From Streptomyces smyrnaeus (lineage in GTDB: Bacteria; Actinomycetota; Actinomycetes; Streptomycetales; Streptomycetaceae): a stretch of DNA of 64,000 bases. The position numbers and the translations under genes were made by a program. A model generated the notes under the pieces. That model was not told where the DNA came from. It ran no database searches and saw only the letters and a list, made by a program, of their open reading frames with translations. The DNA is taken from assembly GCF_017676345.1 (NCBI RefSeq), contig NZ_JAFFZM010000012.1, positions 1-64,000 on the forward strand, given 5' to 3'. This document shows positions 44,897-53,496 of this stretch, piece by piece; positions within the stretch are counted from its first letter, which is position 1; the number at the start of each line of letters is the position of its first letter.

Positions 44897-45112
44897 ATGA
44901 CGGTGGAGATCGTGTTCGCCCTGGTGACGGCCGCTTTGCTGGCCGCGGTGGTATGGGCTGCGGCATTGGCTCTCGCGCTGCTCCTCGGCCTCTCCGGCTC
45001 GACGCGGCAAGGCGTGCTGACGGGAGGCACGCTGGTGGGGGCAGCGGTCGGAGTGTGGCGTCTGGTGCGGGTGCTCCGTCGGTTCGATGCGCAACGCCGC
45101 AAAGGAAACTGA
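44897..45112 (+). CDS. Small two-helix membrane protein, unknown
   Basis: A 71-residue frame with two hydrophobic segments (IVFALVTAALLAAVVWAAAL and VLTGGTLVGAAVGVW) and a basic C-terminal tail. ATG 44897 has GAGAAGGA 5 bp upstream; the frame is open from 44858. No family recognised. It lies between the RidA gene and the LacI promoter region. Confidence 0.5.
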   Translation: MTVEIVFALVTAALLAAVVWAAALALALLLGLSGSTRQGVLTGGTLVGAAVGVWRLVRVLRRFDAQRRKGN

Positions 45113-45232
45113 CCTTTCCGGCCTTTGCCGGCCAGGTCCTCACCTCCGGTCGAGCCCTCGCCCGCAGCGCTCCCGGACACCTGGCTCACGAGCGCCGGAC
45201 ATGGCGGGTCGACCGGGTTGTCCACTGATGTC

Positions 45233-45284
45233 GGCCGGTATTTCGAGCGGTTCGAAATACCGGCCGAGCGGTTCGAAATACCGG
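45233..45284. promoter_or_regulatory. Operator array: inverted plus direct repeat of TCGAAATACCGG
   Basis: A perfect 14-bp inverted repeat (45233-45246 with 45252-45265, 5-bp loop) is followed by a perfect 20-bp direct repeat of its right half (45244-45263 and 45265-45284, 21-bp period). Three copies of GGTATTTCGA/TCGAAATACC thus lie on one helix face, about 160 bp before the LacI-family gene. The 333-bp gap (45113-45445) otherwise shows no gene. A degenerate fourth copy may lie at 45300-45310. Confidence 0.75.
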
Positions 45285-45445
45285 TCACAAAGAATTTCTG
45301 GCCGGTTTCCAGGACTACAACGCATACCGAAGCAGCCGTAATGTGTGGTGCGTTCGCCCAGCTGTCCGCTTTCCGCGCGCACCATCGAGTGCGTCGCACA
45401 GCGCTGCGCCCATTAGGGGCGGAAAGAAAAGAGAGGAGAGCGAGA

Positions 45446-46492
45446 ATGACGCGCACCGAGCCCCGCTCGGCGGGACCCACTCTCGCCGTGGTGGCGCGCG
45501 CGGCGGCCGTCTCCATACCGACGGCCTCCAAGGTGGTCAACGGCCGCGAGGACGTGGCTCCCGACACCCGCCGCCGTGTCACCGAAGCACTGCATGCGCT
45601 GGGTTATGTACGCCGCCCGCGCCTCACCCCGCGCCAGCCGCCGCCGGTCGTCGACCTGGTCGTGCACTCCTTGGACAACGCCCGGTCGGGTGCCGTGCTG
45701 CGCGGGGTGGAGGAGGCGGCGCACGAGGCGGGCCTGGAGGTGCTGGTCTCCGCGGGTCCGGCCCGTACCCGGGGCGGCAGACCGGAGCGCGGCTGGCTCG
45801 ACAGACTGGCACTGCGCGGTACTTCGGGTGTGCTCTTCCACCTTGCCGAGCCGGCCCCGACCCACCACGCCTGGCTGGAACAGCACCGGATCGCCTACGC
45901 CATGGTCGACCCGGTGGCCGACCCGCCGCCCGGTGTGCTCGCCGTCGGAGCGGCCGACGAACGAGGTGCGCTCGGTGCGGTCGAGCACCTGCTGGCGCTC
46001 GGACACGTCAGAATCGCCGTGATCGGCGGCCATCGCCGTACGCGGTGCGGCCGTGCACGCGTGGCGGGCTACCGCACGGCGCTGGTCGCTGCCGGGGTGG
46101 GCCCGCGTCCCGAGTACATCCGCTACGCCGACTTCGACACCGGCCTCGCGCGTCGGCGGACCCGCGAGCTGTTCGCGCTGGAGCAGCCACCCACAGCGGT
46201 CTTCGCCTGCTCGGACCCGATGGCCCTCGGCGTCTACCAGGCCCTGGCCGAGTTGGGGTTGCGGGTTCCACAGGATGTCAGTGTCGTCGGCTTCGACGAT
46301 CTGCCGGAGGGGGAGTGGGTGACGCCCGCTCTGACGACCGTTCGGCAGCCGCTCGGTGAGATGGCGGCCACCGCGCTGCGGCGACTGCTGCGGGTGCGCG
46401 AGGGGGAGATGTCACCGGGCACCACGACCGAGCTGCCCACCCGGCTCGTGGAACGGAACAGCTGCGCGCCGCCCCCGGGCGTCTTCGTTTGA
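45446..46492 (+). CDS. LacI-family transcriptional regulator
   Basis: A 348-residue LacI/GalR regulator with helix-turn-helix at about residues 13-60 (LAVVARAAAVSIPTASKVVN) and a sugar-binding core ending in VVGFDDLPEGEWVTPALTTVRQP. ATG 45446 has GAGAGGAGAG 5 bp upstream. Only part of a hinge sequence is conserved, as in other DNA-bending carbohydrate regulators of this class. The repeat array in its own promoter suggests autoregulation. Its position between two polysaccharide gene groups suggests that it controls pectin/arabinan genes. Confidence 0.85.
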   Translation: MTRTEPRSAGPTLAVVARAAAVSIPTASKVVNGREDVAPDTRRRVTEALHALGYVRRPRLTPRQPPPVVDLVVHSLDNARSGAVLRGVEEAAHEAGLEVLVSAGPARTRGGRPERGWLDRLALRGTSGVLFHLAEPAPTHHAWLEQHRIAYAMVDPVADPPPGVLAVGAADERGALGAVEHLLALGHVRIAVIGGHRRTRCGRARVAGYRTALVAAGVGPRPEYIRYADFDTGLARRRTRELFALEQPPTAVFACSDPMALGVYQALAELGLRVPQDVSVVGFDDLPEGEWVTPALTTVRQPLGEMAATALRRLLRVREGEMSPGTTTELPTRLVERNSCAPPPGVFV

Positions 46493-46552
46493 CCAGAATT
46501 TCGAACAACGGCCGTCGAGCCGAACGGCACGGTGACGCTTGTCCGGGCAGGG

Positions 46553-47248
46553 TCAGCCCTCGGCGCGGCGTTCGAGCAGTTCCGGGGCGAGTACGGTGAC
46601 GGTGCCTCCCCTCAGCTCGATCAGCCCGTCCCGTCGGAGGCGGGCCAGCGCGCGGTTCACGGTGACCCGGGTGACCCCCAGCAGATCGGCGAGGGCCTGC
46701 TGGGTGCCGGGCAGCGGTACCCGCCCGCCGGGCAGGGCGGCGGCCTGCTCCAGCAGCCAGGCCGACAGCCGGGCCTGGGCGGGCAGGGTGGCGGTCGCCG
46801 CCAGCTGTCGCTGCTGCGCTCGGGCGTGCCCGGCCAGGACGCGCAGTACATGAGCCCGTACCGAGGCCGCGTCGTCCACCAGGCCCAGGAACCGGTCGCG
46901 CGGCAGGCTCCGTACGGCGCACGGCGTGAGCGTGTCGAGGGTGGCGGTGTGCCCCGCTCCGTCGATCACGGCGACCTTGTCCAACGCGCAGGGCCCCGCC
47001 CACTCCCCGAAGCGGAGCACGCGTCCGGTGCCCGTCGTGGCCGTGGCGGCCACCCGGCCGCGCAACAGCAGGAGGAGATGAGTGGCGGGATCGCCTGCCC
47101 GGCGCAGCGTCTGCCCCGCCGGTGCGGTGTGCGGTACGGAGCCGGCCCACACCTGCCGCAGCGTGGTGTCCGGGAGGGAGGCGAGCAGGGGGATACGGCT
47201 CAGCGAGCGCCACTGCTCGGGTGTATCAGTCGATACATACAAGGTCAC
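46553..47248 (-). CDS. Crp/Fnr-family regulator
   Basis: A 231-residue regulator with an N-terminal cyclic-nucleotide-binding beta-roll (about 15-130, GQTLRRAGDPATHLLLLLRG) and a C-terminal winged helix (about 165-225, TQQALADLLGVTRVTVNRALARL). The phosphate-binding cassette of true cAMP binders (RSAT) is not conserved, so the ligand is unknown. The start is GTG 47248. An inverted repeat TGTATC-N4-GATACA overlaps its first codons. It is divergent, 23 bp between starts, from the YCII gene. Confidence 0.83.
   Translation of the reverse strand: MTLYVSTDTPEQWRSLSRIPLLASLPDTTLRQVWAGSVPHTAPAGQTLRRAGDPATHLLLLLRGRVAATATTGTGRVLRFGEWAGPCALDKVAVIDGAGHTATLDTLTPCAVRSLPRDRFLGLVDDAASVRAHVLRVLAGHARAQQRQLAATATLPAQARLSAWLLEQAAALPGGRVPLPGTQQALADLLGVTRVTVNRALARLRRDGLIELRGGTVTVLAPELLERRAEG
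47222..47237. promoter_or_regulatory. Dyad TGTATC-N4-GATACA in the Crp/Fnr gene start
   Basis: Perfect 6-bp arms (47222-47227 and 47232-47237) lie in codons about 5-9 of the Crp/Fnr gene and 35 bp from the divergent YCII start. Size and symmetry suit a Crp/Fnr dimer, so it may be an autoregulatory site for both genes. Confidence 0.45.
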
Positions 47249-47271
47249 GTCCCGACCGTACCGTCAGCGGC

Positions 47272-47565
47272 ATGGTGATTCTCGAACTGGCCTTCACCGA
47301 CAGCGCGGTACGACTGGCCGCACGCCCCGCCCACCGGCAGCGCCTGACGGAACTGCACGCGCAAGGACAGCTCCTGGCCGCCGGGCCGTGGGCGGACGAC
47401 AGCGGAGCACTGCTGGTCTTCGATGCGACCCGCGCCGAACTGGAAGCGATCATGGCGGCCGATCCCTACTACACCACACCGGGCGTCCAGGTCCTGAGCA
47501 TTCGGGACTGGACCCCGGTGGTGGTGCCGAGCACGCCGGGCACCGGGGGCGACCTCGCACGGTGA
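47272..47565 (+). CDS. YCII-domain protein
   Basis: A 97-residue YciI-like protein (dimeric alpha+beta barrel) with the conserved His in RPAHRQRLTELHAQGQLLAAGPW and Asp in AADPYYTTPGVQVLSIRDW. Members act as dehydrochlorinases, muconolactone-isomerase-like enzymes, or are uncharacterised. ATG 47272 follows the Crp/Fnr divergent start by 23 bp, so both share one promoter region. Confidence 0.78.
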   Translation: MVILELAFTDSAVRLAARPAHRQRLTELHAQGQLLAAGPWADDSGALLVFDATRAELEAIMAADPYYTTPGVQVLSIRDWTPVVVPSTPGTGGDLAR

Positions 47566-47648
47566 CGGGTCTCTAGTGGCGACGCCGAACAGCTCGTCGC
47601 GTGCGCCGCCCCCTGGCGCCCGGCGAAGTCCCGGCCCGGTGGGTCCGG

Positions 47649-49046
47649 CTACCGGTCGAGCAGTCGGTCGAGGACTCCGGCGCCCGCCCACCGGTCCACC
47701 AGACGGGGCACGGCGTTCGGCGTATCGACGCGGGTGCGCAGCCGGGGCTTCCAGCCGGCCGGGGACTCCAGCTGCTGCCCGGGGAACTCCGCGTTGTGCG
47801 CGGCGATCAGATCCACGGGGCGGCTGTTGACGACATTGCACTCGGCAGTGAGCGGCGCCTCGCTCCACTTCTTGAGGAGGCGCCCGGCACTGACGCCGCC
47901 CGCCAGGGTGAAGGCGTTCTTCTCGGCGACGAGCCGCGACTCCTTGCCGATTCCCAGGCTGTAGCTGTAGGACGCGCGTCTCGCGTCGATCACATAGTGG
48001 TTGTTGTACACGTCGACCTTGCCGAAGCGTACCCGGGGTGCCCGCTCGACCAGGCCGGAGAACAGATTGTGGTGCAGTGTCACCCGCAGGCGGCCCCGAT
48101 CGGTGTCGGCGGCGCTGTCGCTGTTGCCGATCATCAGCGTCTTGTCGTGGTCGGCGAAGACGTTCCACGAGACGGTGACCTGGTCGGCACCCCGGACGAT
48201 GTCCAACTCGCCGTCGTGCTGCTGGTAGAGGCGGCCGTAGTAGAACGGCAGGGAGCTGTCGGGGTGGCGGCCGTCGGTGAACGTGTTGTGGTCGAGCCAC
48301 ACATGGGTGGCGCCGTGCACCACGGCGCTGTCGTACTCGGAGTTCCAGTTGCCCGAGTCGCCGTCGGTGGGGTCCCACTGCGGGAAGCAGTCGAGGGGGC
48401 TCTCGAAGCGGAGGTTGCGGATGATGACGTTGTCCACTCCCTGGATCCGGAGGCCGGCACCGGTGAAGCCGGCGCGCCGGCCGATGCCCACGATGGTGGT
48501 GTTGGCGGGGACGCGCGCGGTGATGGCTGCCGCCTGCCGTGCCGCGGAGGCGCGGCGCAGCCCCTCCTGGCTGTCGTCGGGCTCGTCGGACAGGTCCTTG
48601 TCCCGGCCCCAGACCTCGGGGGAGTAGTCGGCGAGGTACTGGTCGAAGTCGTAGCCGTCGGCCTCGTAGGCGGCGCAGTCGCCGCCGGAACCGGCAGCGA
48701 TCGTGCCCCGTACCTTGATGATCTTCGGGGCCGAGCCGCCCTTCGCCAGCGCGGCCTTGAACTCCCTCCAGCTGCCGACCGTGTGGACGTGTGCGGAGTC
48801 GGCGGCGGCGCCTCCTGTGGTGCCGCTGCCGGACGAGGCCCAGCCGTCCTGAGCAGGCAGGGTCTGCCTGCCCAGGTGCTTGCCGGTGGCCTCACCGGCC
48901 CCTCTTCCGGCGCTCTTCCCGGCTGCTGCTTCCCCCGCCGCGGCCGCGCCGCCGGCAGCCACCGTTCCCGTGACGGCCAGCGCCAGGGCGGTGCAGCCGG
49001 CGACGGTCAGTCGTGCCGCGCACCGGTGGCGGACAACTCTGCGCAT
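47649..49046 (-). CDS. Secreted pectate lyase, PL1
   Basis: A 465-residue polysaccharide lyase family 1 enzyme. Signal peptide about 1-38. The parallel beta-helix carries the family motifs HVWLDHNTFTD, DGELDIVRGADQVTVSWN (calcium site), and RAPRVRFGKVDVYNNHY with the catalytic Arg. A conserved YEADGYDFDQYLADYSPEVWG insertion appears in related actinobacterial enzymes. It cleaves polygalacturonate outside the cell by beta-elimination with Ca2+. It is the last gene of the minus-strand pectin series, 48 bp after the acetylesterase gene. Confidence 0.9.
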   Translation of the reverse strand: MRRVVRHRCAARLTVAGCTALALAVTGTVAAGGAAAAGEAAAGKSAGRGAGEATGKHLGRQTLPAQDGWASSGSGTTGGAAADSAHVHTVGSWREFKAALAKGGSAPKIIKVRGTIAAGSGGDCAAYEADGYDFDQYLADYSPEVWGRDKDLSDEPDDSQEGLRRASAARQAAAITARVPANTTIVGIGRRAGFTGAGLRIQGVDNVIIRNLRFESPLDCFPQWDPTDGDSGNWNSEYDSAVVHGATHVWLDHNTFTDGRHPDSSLPFYYGRLYQQHDGELDIVRGADQVTVSWNVFADHDKTLMIGNSDSAADTDRGRLRVTLHHNLFSGLVERAPRVRFGKVDVYNNHYVIDARRASYSYSLGIGKESRLVAEKNAFTLAGGVSAGRLLKKWSEAPLTAECNVVNSRPVDLIAAHNAEFPGQQLESPAGWKPRLRTRVDTPNAVPRLVDRWAGAGVLDRLLDR

Positions 49047-49094
49047 GGAGCGGCTCCTTACGGTGTGGTGGGTGCGGCTGCTCTATGACCGTGC

Positions 49095-49961
49095 TCACGC
49101 TGTGGGCCAGGTGATCCAGGACTCGGGGATCTCGTCGTCCAGGCGGCGCACCTCCCCGGCAGCGAGGACCCCGCGGACCGCGAGCTGCCGGGCCACCAGC
49201 CGGGCCACCTCGATGGCGCCCGGCGGGTTGAAGTGCGTGTTGTCCTGCTCGGTCGCTGTCCAGTTGAAGTACTTCTTCGTCTCTTCGGGGCCGAGTCGCT
49301 GCCACAGAGCGAGGGACAGCGCCTGGATGTCGAGCAGCGCCACGCCCTCCTCCTCGGCCAGGGCGCGCATCGCCGCCGGGTAGTCACCGTGGGTGGGCCG
49401 GGCGTCGCCCGCGCTGTCGAAGCGTCTGCGCTCCACCGATGTGGCCAGTACCGGGCGGGCGCCACGGTCCCGCGCTCCTGTCACGTACTGGCGCAGGCAC
49501 TGCTGGTAGGTCGTCCAGGGCTCGGTGTAGCGGCTCGGGTCCTCCACCTTCTCGTCGTTGTGACCGAACTGGACGAGGAGGAGGTCGCCGGGGCCGATCT
49601 GCTTGAGGACGGCGGCCAGTCGCCCCTCGTCCAGAAAGCTCTTCGAACTGCGCCCGTTCACCGCGTGGTTGGCGACCGGGACCGTCTTGTGCAGAAAGAA
49701 CGGGAGCGCCATGCCCCAGCCGGTCTCGGGCGCCGCGGCGGCGTACTTCTGCGCCGCGGTGGAGTCGCCGGCGATGTAGAGGGTGCGCATGCTGCGGTGA
49801 CCTCCGGTGGGAGCTTGGATCGGTGCTGGTGAAGCCTGGGCAGCCGCGTCGGCGGCTGCGGGGGAGTGCGCGAGGGCGGCCGGGGTGGCGGCCACCGCGA
49901 GGGGAAGTCCCGCGAGGGCCGCCACCGCCTGCCGACGGCCCAGTGGCCGGCCGGTTGTCAT
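49095..49961 (-). CDS. Rhamnogalacturonan acetylesterase-like SGNH hydrolase
   Basis: A 288-residue secreted esterase. The N-terminus has a twin-arginine-like signal (RRQAVAALAGLPLAVAATPA) to about residue 31. SGNH blocks are YIAGDSTAAQKYA (Ser), the Gly block AVNGRSSKSF, FGHNDEK (Asn) and DNTHFNPPGA (Asp-x-x-His), as in rhamnogalacturonan acetylesterases of family CE12. It should remove acetyl groups from pectin backbones. The start overlaps the stop of the binding-protein gene (ATGA), so the two are translationally coupled. Confidence 0.82.
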   Translation of the reverse strand: MTTGRPLGRRQAVAALAGLPLAVAATPAALAHSPAAADAAAQASPAPIQAPTGGHRSMRTLYIAGDSTAAQKYAAAAPETGWGMALPFFLHKTVPVANHAVNGRSSKSFLDEGRLAAVLKQIGPGDLLLVQFGHNDEKVEDPSRYTEPWTTYQQCLRQYVTGARDRGARPVLATSVERRRFDSAGDARPTHGDYPAAMRALAEEEGVALLDIQALSLALWQRLGPEETKKYFNWTATEQDNTHFNPPGAIEVARLVARQLAVRGVLAAGEVRRLDDEIPESWITWPTA

Positions 49962-51331
49962 CCCCGCTGCTCCTTCCACTCGGCCTGAGCCTTGTTGAGC
50001 TGCTCGGCGAGGGTGTCCAGGAACTGCTTCGCCGTCATCTTGCCGAGCATGACCTTCTGCAGATTGGGCTCGTTGTCGGCCTTGCTGATGGTGTTCCAGT
50101 CGGGCAGGTGGTAGGGCAGCTGGACGATCTTGATGGAGCCGTCGTTGAGGGCCTGTGCGGCGAGCTTGGTGGGCTCGGCCTGCTGCACCCACTCGTCCTT
50201 GGCGGCCTCCGTGTTCGAGGGGATGGCCCCGGCCGACTCGTTCCACCGGCTGTTGGCCTCGTGCGAGACGGCGAACTCGATGAACTTCCAGGCCGCCGCC
50301 TTGTTCTTGCTGCTCTTGAACAGGCCGAGACCGTCCACCGGGTTGGAGACCTGCACCCGGGTGCCGTCAGCGAGCGTCGGGTTCGGTATGCCCCGGAACT
50401 TGTCCTTGCCGAGCGCTTTGACGTGGTCCTGGTAGGAGCCCAGGTTGTGGCTCAGCATCCCGATCCGGCCGCTGTCCCACTGGGCCACCATCTTCTTGAA
50501 GTCGTTGTTGACGTCGGCCGAGGGGGTGGTCCTTTTGAACAGGCCGACGTACTTCTCCAGCGCCTTGACGTTCTTCGGGTCGTTGACGGTCGTCTTGTCG
50601 CCGTTCCAGAACGAGGTGATGCCGGACTGGCCGTACATCGCGTCCAGCGCCTGCGCGATGGAGCCCTCACCGCCGCGGATGGTGTAGCCGAAGGTGTTCT
50701 TGGACTTGTCGGTCAGCTCCTTGGCCGCCTTGTAGAACTTCGGCCAAGTCGTGGGCGCGTCGAGACCGGCGGCCTTGAACATGTCCGTGCGGTACCACAG
50801 CGTGCCGTTGTTGGCCGAGGTCGGCACCGTGTAGAGCCGCTTGCCGTCGCCCGAGGCGCGGACACTGTCGACCATGCCGGTGTTCAGCTTGCCCTGCAGC
50901 GAGCTGCCTTTGAGGCGCTTGTCGAGCGGTTCCAGCGCCCCCTGCGCAGAGATCCCGGAGAGCATCGCCATGCCCACCCCGCCGACGTCGGGCAGGCCGC
51001 CGCCCTGAATGGCGGTGTCGTACTTCGACTGAACGCTCTCGGCGGGGATCCCGACGTACTTCACCTGGATATCGGGGTTCTTGCGCTCGAAGTCCTTGAT
51101 GATCTTCTTCCAGACCTCGGTGCGGACGCCACCGTTGTTGTCCCAGAAGGTGATCTCGCCCTTGCCCGAGCCCTCGGCGCCCTTGTCGCCCGCGGCCCCG
51201 CTGCCGTCGTCACCGCAGGCGGTGACGGACAGCGCGAGGGCGGTGCCCAGGGCGAGGGCCGCGCTGGTACGACGGCGTACCGTGCTGCGGCGGATTCTGC
51301 CGCGTGCCGTGCTGCTGCCAAGTCTGATCAT
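49958..51331 (-). CDS. CUT1 solute-binding lipoprotein (oligosaccharide)
   Basis: A 457-residue extracellular solute-binding protein. The lipobox is SVTAC near residue 39. The mature part has KGEITFWDNNGGVRTEVWKKI, then GGLPDVGGVGMAMLSGIS and GDGKRLYTVPTSANNGTLWYRTDMF (in parts). It should bind a pectin- or arabinan-derived oligosaccharide for the MalF/MalG-type permeases encoded about 6 kb upstream in the same direction. It is coupled to an acetylesterase gene rather than to its permeases. AAGAGAG precedes the ATG. Confidence 0.87.
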   Translation of the reverse strand: MIRLGSSTARGRIRRSTVRRRTSAALALGTALALSVTACGDDGSGAAGDKGAEGSGKGEITFWDNNGGVRTEVWKKIIKDFERKNPDIQVKYVGIPAESVQSKYDTAIQGGGLPDVGGVGMAMLSGISAQGALEPLDKRLKGSSLQGKLNTGMVDSVRASGDGKRLYTVPTSANNGTLWYRTDMFKAAGLDAPTTWPKFYKAAKELTDKSKNTFGYTIRGGEGSIAQALDAMYGQSGITSFWNGDKTTVNDPKNVKALEKYVGLFKRTTPSADVNNDFKKMVAQWDSGRIGMLSHNLGSYQDHVKALGKDKFRGIPNPTLADGTRVQVSNPVDGLGLFKSSKNKAAAWKFIEFAVSHEANSRWNESAGAIPSNTEAAKDEWVQQAEPTKLAAQALNDGSIKIVQLPYHLPDWNTISKADNEPNLQKVMLGKMTAKQFLDTLAEQLNKAQAEWKEQRG

Positions 51332-51401
51332 GGTCGGCTCTCTTCTGCTGGTGGGACGGAGAGATGGGGCTGTGGAGACGGAAGCGGTGGAGACAGGGGA
51401 A

Positions 51402-53441
51402 TCAGCGGTGCGGGGCCCAGCCGTCCGGTCCGGCGAGGTAGTCGGTGACCGTGTGCCGTGCGGCCTCGTCGGCGCTCATCTGGGGCCGGTCGGCCGTCAC
51501 GGTCGCGCCCGGCCCGTAGTTGCGGTACTCGGTGAAGCGCGCCTCCTGCCACGGGAAGCCGCTCATGTCCGTCCACGGCGAGTCCTTGATCGCCGCGGGC
51601 AGTTCGGTGTCCCGGATCAGGACCTGACCGATTGCGTCAGGTTCACCGCCCGGGTGCCAGGGGCGGCCCAGATGGAAGGTGCCGGCGGGCGCGTCGCTGA
51701 CGATCCGCGAGTCGGTGATCAGGAATCCATATGGGTTCTCCTTCCAGGTCGAGGCGGCCGTGATGTAGCCGTTGTTGCTGGAGGAGCCGCGACTGAGGGC
51801 CTTGATGACGCAGTCGTCGAAGACCGTGGTGGCCCGCCCGTAGAGGAAGTCGACGTCGCCCTCGACGGAGGAGTCGTGGACATAGACCCGGCTGAGGCTG
51901 CGCAGGTCCGGGCTGTTGGTCATCAGGGTGTCCTGGTTGCCCTCGAAGGCGGTGTTCTCGAAGACGATCCGGTCGCCGGTGGTCTTCATCGCCAGGGCCT
52001 GCTCGCCGTCCAGGTCGTGTGCGGCCTCGTCGAAGTCGTTGACGAAGGTGAGGTTGTCCGCCGTGACGTCGTCCGCGGCGATCAGCACGGTGGCGCTGCC
52101 CGACGAGCCGCCGTACTCCGCCGGGGTGTCGTGCACGATCCGGGTGTGTGAGCGGTCGTCACCTGTGCCGCGCAGGGCCAGGTGCGGCTTCGAGGCGGGA
52201 ATACGGACCTGCTCGCGGTAGCTGCCCGGTGCGATCCGCAGCGTGACCTCGCCGTCGTTGCCCTCCGGTACCGCGTCCACGGCGGCCTGCACGGTGGGGT
52301 AGTCGGCCGGTACGTTCAGCACGGTCTGCGTGCCGATCGCCCGCTGAGGGCCGGAGAACCGCTTGACCAGGGCGGGGACGGCCGCCGCACGGTCCAGCCG
52401 GTAGTCGTAGAAGTCGCGCGGATCGAACGCCTCGCCCCGGGCGTCGTGGCGGCCAAAGGTGCGCTTGAGGATCGAACCGCGCTGGACGAGTTCGGCGGTC
52501 TCGTCCGCCTGGTAGGGGTGCTGGACGTCCGCGTAGTAGCTGTTCTCGATCACCATCTCGGTGCGGCCGCGCGCCCAGTTGCCGTACGACCAGACCGGAT
52601 CGCCGTCGTCGACCTGGGCGGAGAGGTAGTTGTTGTACAGATGCGCGTAGGCGCAGTTGTCAGCCGATGGGTTGCGCTGCTTGGTGCCGTTGAACCAGTT
52701 GTGGTCGATGGTGATCTGTGTGGTGACGTTGTCGGTCCAGCCGATGCCGAACGCCTTGTTGTGGTGGTCGAAGCGGTTGTAGGAGACGGTCACGTACTGG
52801 CTGTCCTTGCGGATGTCCAGCAGCCCGTCGCCCATGTGCGTCAACCTGTTGTGGTCGATCCACACATGGTCGACGGAGTCCATCTGGATACCGTCGAAAT
52901 CCTGCGTCTTGCCGTCCCAGTCGCCCTCGACATAGCTGTCGCGGATGGTCAGGTTACGGATGATGACGTTGCGGGTGCCCGGGTTCAGATGCAGTTCGCC
53001 GTGCACGATCTCGCCCAGGGTGCCGACGCCGACGAGTGTCTTGTCGGAGGTCACCTCGATCTCGGAGCCGAAGGGCTCGACGTCGATGGTGCCCTTGATG
53101 CGGATGATGTAACGCCCGTCGGCCGCGGCGTACTTGGCCAGCGACGCCTGGTCGGTGACGGTGACGACCTCGCCCCCGGCGCCGCCGGTGGTGCCGCCGG
53201 CGAGGGAGGCGAAGCCGTGCGGAGTGGGGGAGAGGCGGCCCGCTGCTGCTGTCGCCTCGCCCTTCGGTGCCTCGGTCGCGGTGCTGCCGACCGGCGCGGC
53301 GGGCACTGTCGCGGGCCGTGCGGTGGCCGCGGCCACCGGTGGCGTGTTCGCCGGTGTCAGCCCGAGGGCGGCCACCAGCGCGGTGAGGCAGGCGAGGACC
53401 CACCCTCGTGTTCGTAAGCGCTTGCTACGCGGCTGCGTCAT
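51402..53441 (-). CDS. Pectate lyase (PL1)-pectin methylesterase (CE8) fusion; TTA codon
   Basis: A 679-residue secreted fusion. Signal about 1-39. PL1 domain about 60-320 with DGIQMDSVDHVWIDHNRLTH and DGLLDIRKDSQYVTVSYN, and a QRNPSADNCAYAHLYNNYL block in which the Arg-x-Pro pair is kept but the following Arg residues of other PL1 enzymes are replaced. CE8 domain about 365-640 with GNQDTLM, GDVDFLYGRATTVFDDC (nucleophile Asp) and LGRPWHPG. Such a fusion demethylates and cuts pectin in one chain. Codon 9 (53415-53417) is TTA, implying bldA dependence. GGAGGAG precedes ATG 53441. Confidence 0.9.
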   Translation of the reverse strand: MTQPRSKRLRTRGWVLACLTALVAALGLTPANTPPVAAATARPATVPAAPVGSTATEAPKGEATAAAGRLSPTPHGFASLAGGTTGGAGGEVVTVTDQASLAKYAAADGRYIIRIKGTIDVEPFGSEIEVTSDKTLVGVGTLGEIVHGELHLNPGTRNVIIRNLTIRDSYVEGDWDGKTQDFDGIQMDSVDHVWIDHNRLTHMGDGLLDIRKDSQYVTVSYNRFDHHNKAFGIGWTDNVTTQITIDHNWFNGTKQRNPSADNCAYAHLYNNYLSAQVDDGDPVWSYGNWARGRTEMVIENSYYADVQHPYQADETAELVQRGSILKRTFGRHDARGEAFDPRDFYDYRLDRAAAVPALVKRFSGPQRAIGTQTVLNVPADYPTVQAAVDAVPEGNDGEVTLRIAPGSYREQVRIPASKPHLALRGTGDDRSHTRIVHDTPAEYGGSSGSATVLIAADDVTADNLTFVNDFDEAAHDLDGEQALAMKTTGDRIVFENTAFEGNQDTLMTNSPDLRSLSRVYVHDSSVEGDVDFLYGRATTVFDDCVIKALSRGSSSNNGYITAASTWKENPYGFLITDSRIVSDAPAGTFHLGRPWHPGGEPDAIGQVLIRDTELPAAIKDSPWTDMSGFPWQEARFTEYRNYGPGATVTADRPQMSADEAARHTVTDYLAGPDGWAPHR

Positions 53442-53470
53442 TGCTGCTCCTCCGCCGAGAGTTGTGAAAG

Positions 53471-53492
53471 GGCCCCGCCCCAGGGCGGGGCC
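53471..53492 (-). terminator. Hairpin between GH43 and PL1-CE8 genes
   Basis: Perfect 10-bp arms GGCCCCGCCC and GGGCGGGGCC with a 2-nt CA centre, directly after the GH43 stop. It probably ends the transporter operon upstream, leaving PL1-CE8 to its own promoter. Confidence 0.65.
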
Positions 53493-53496
53493 GAGG

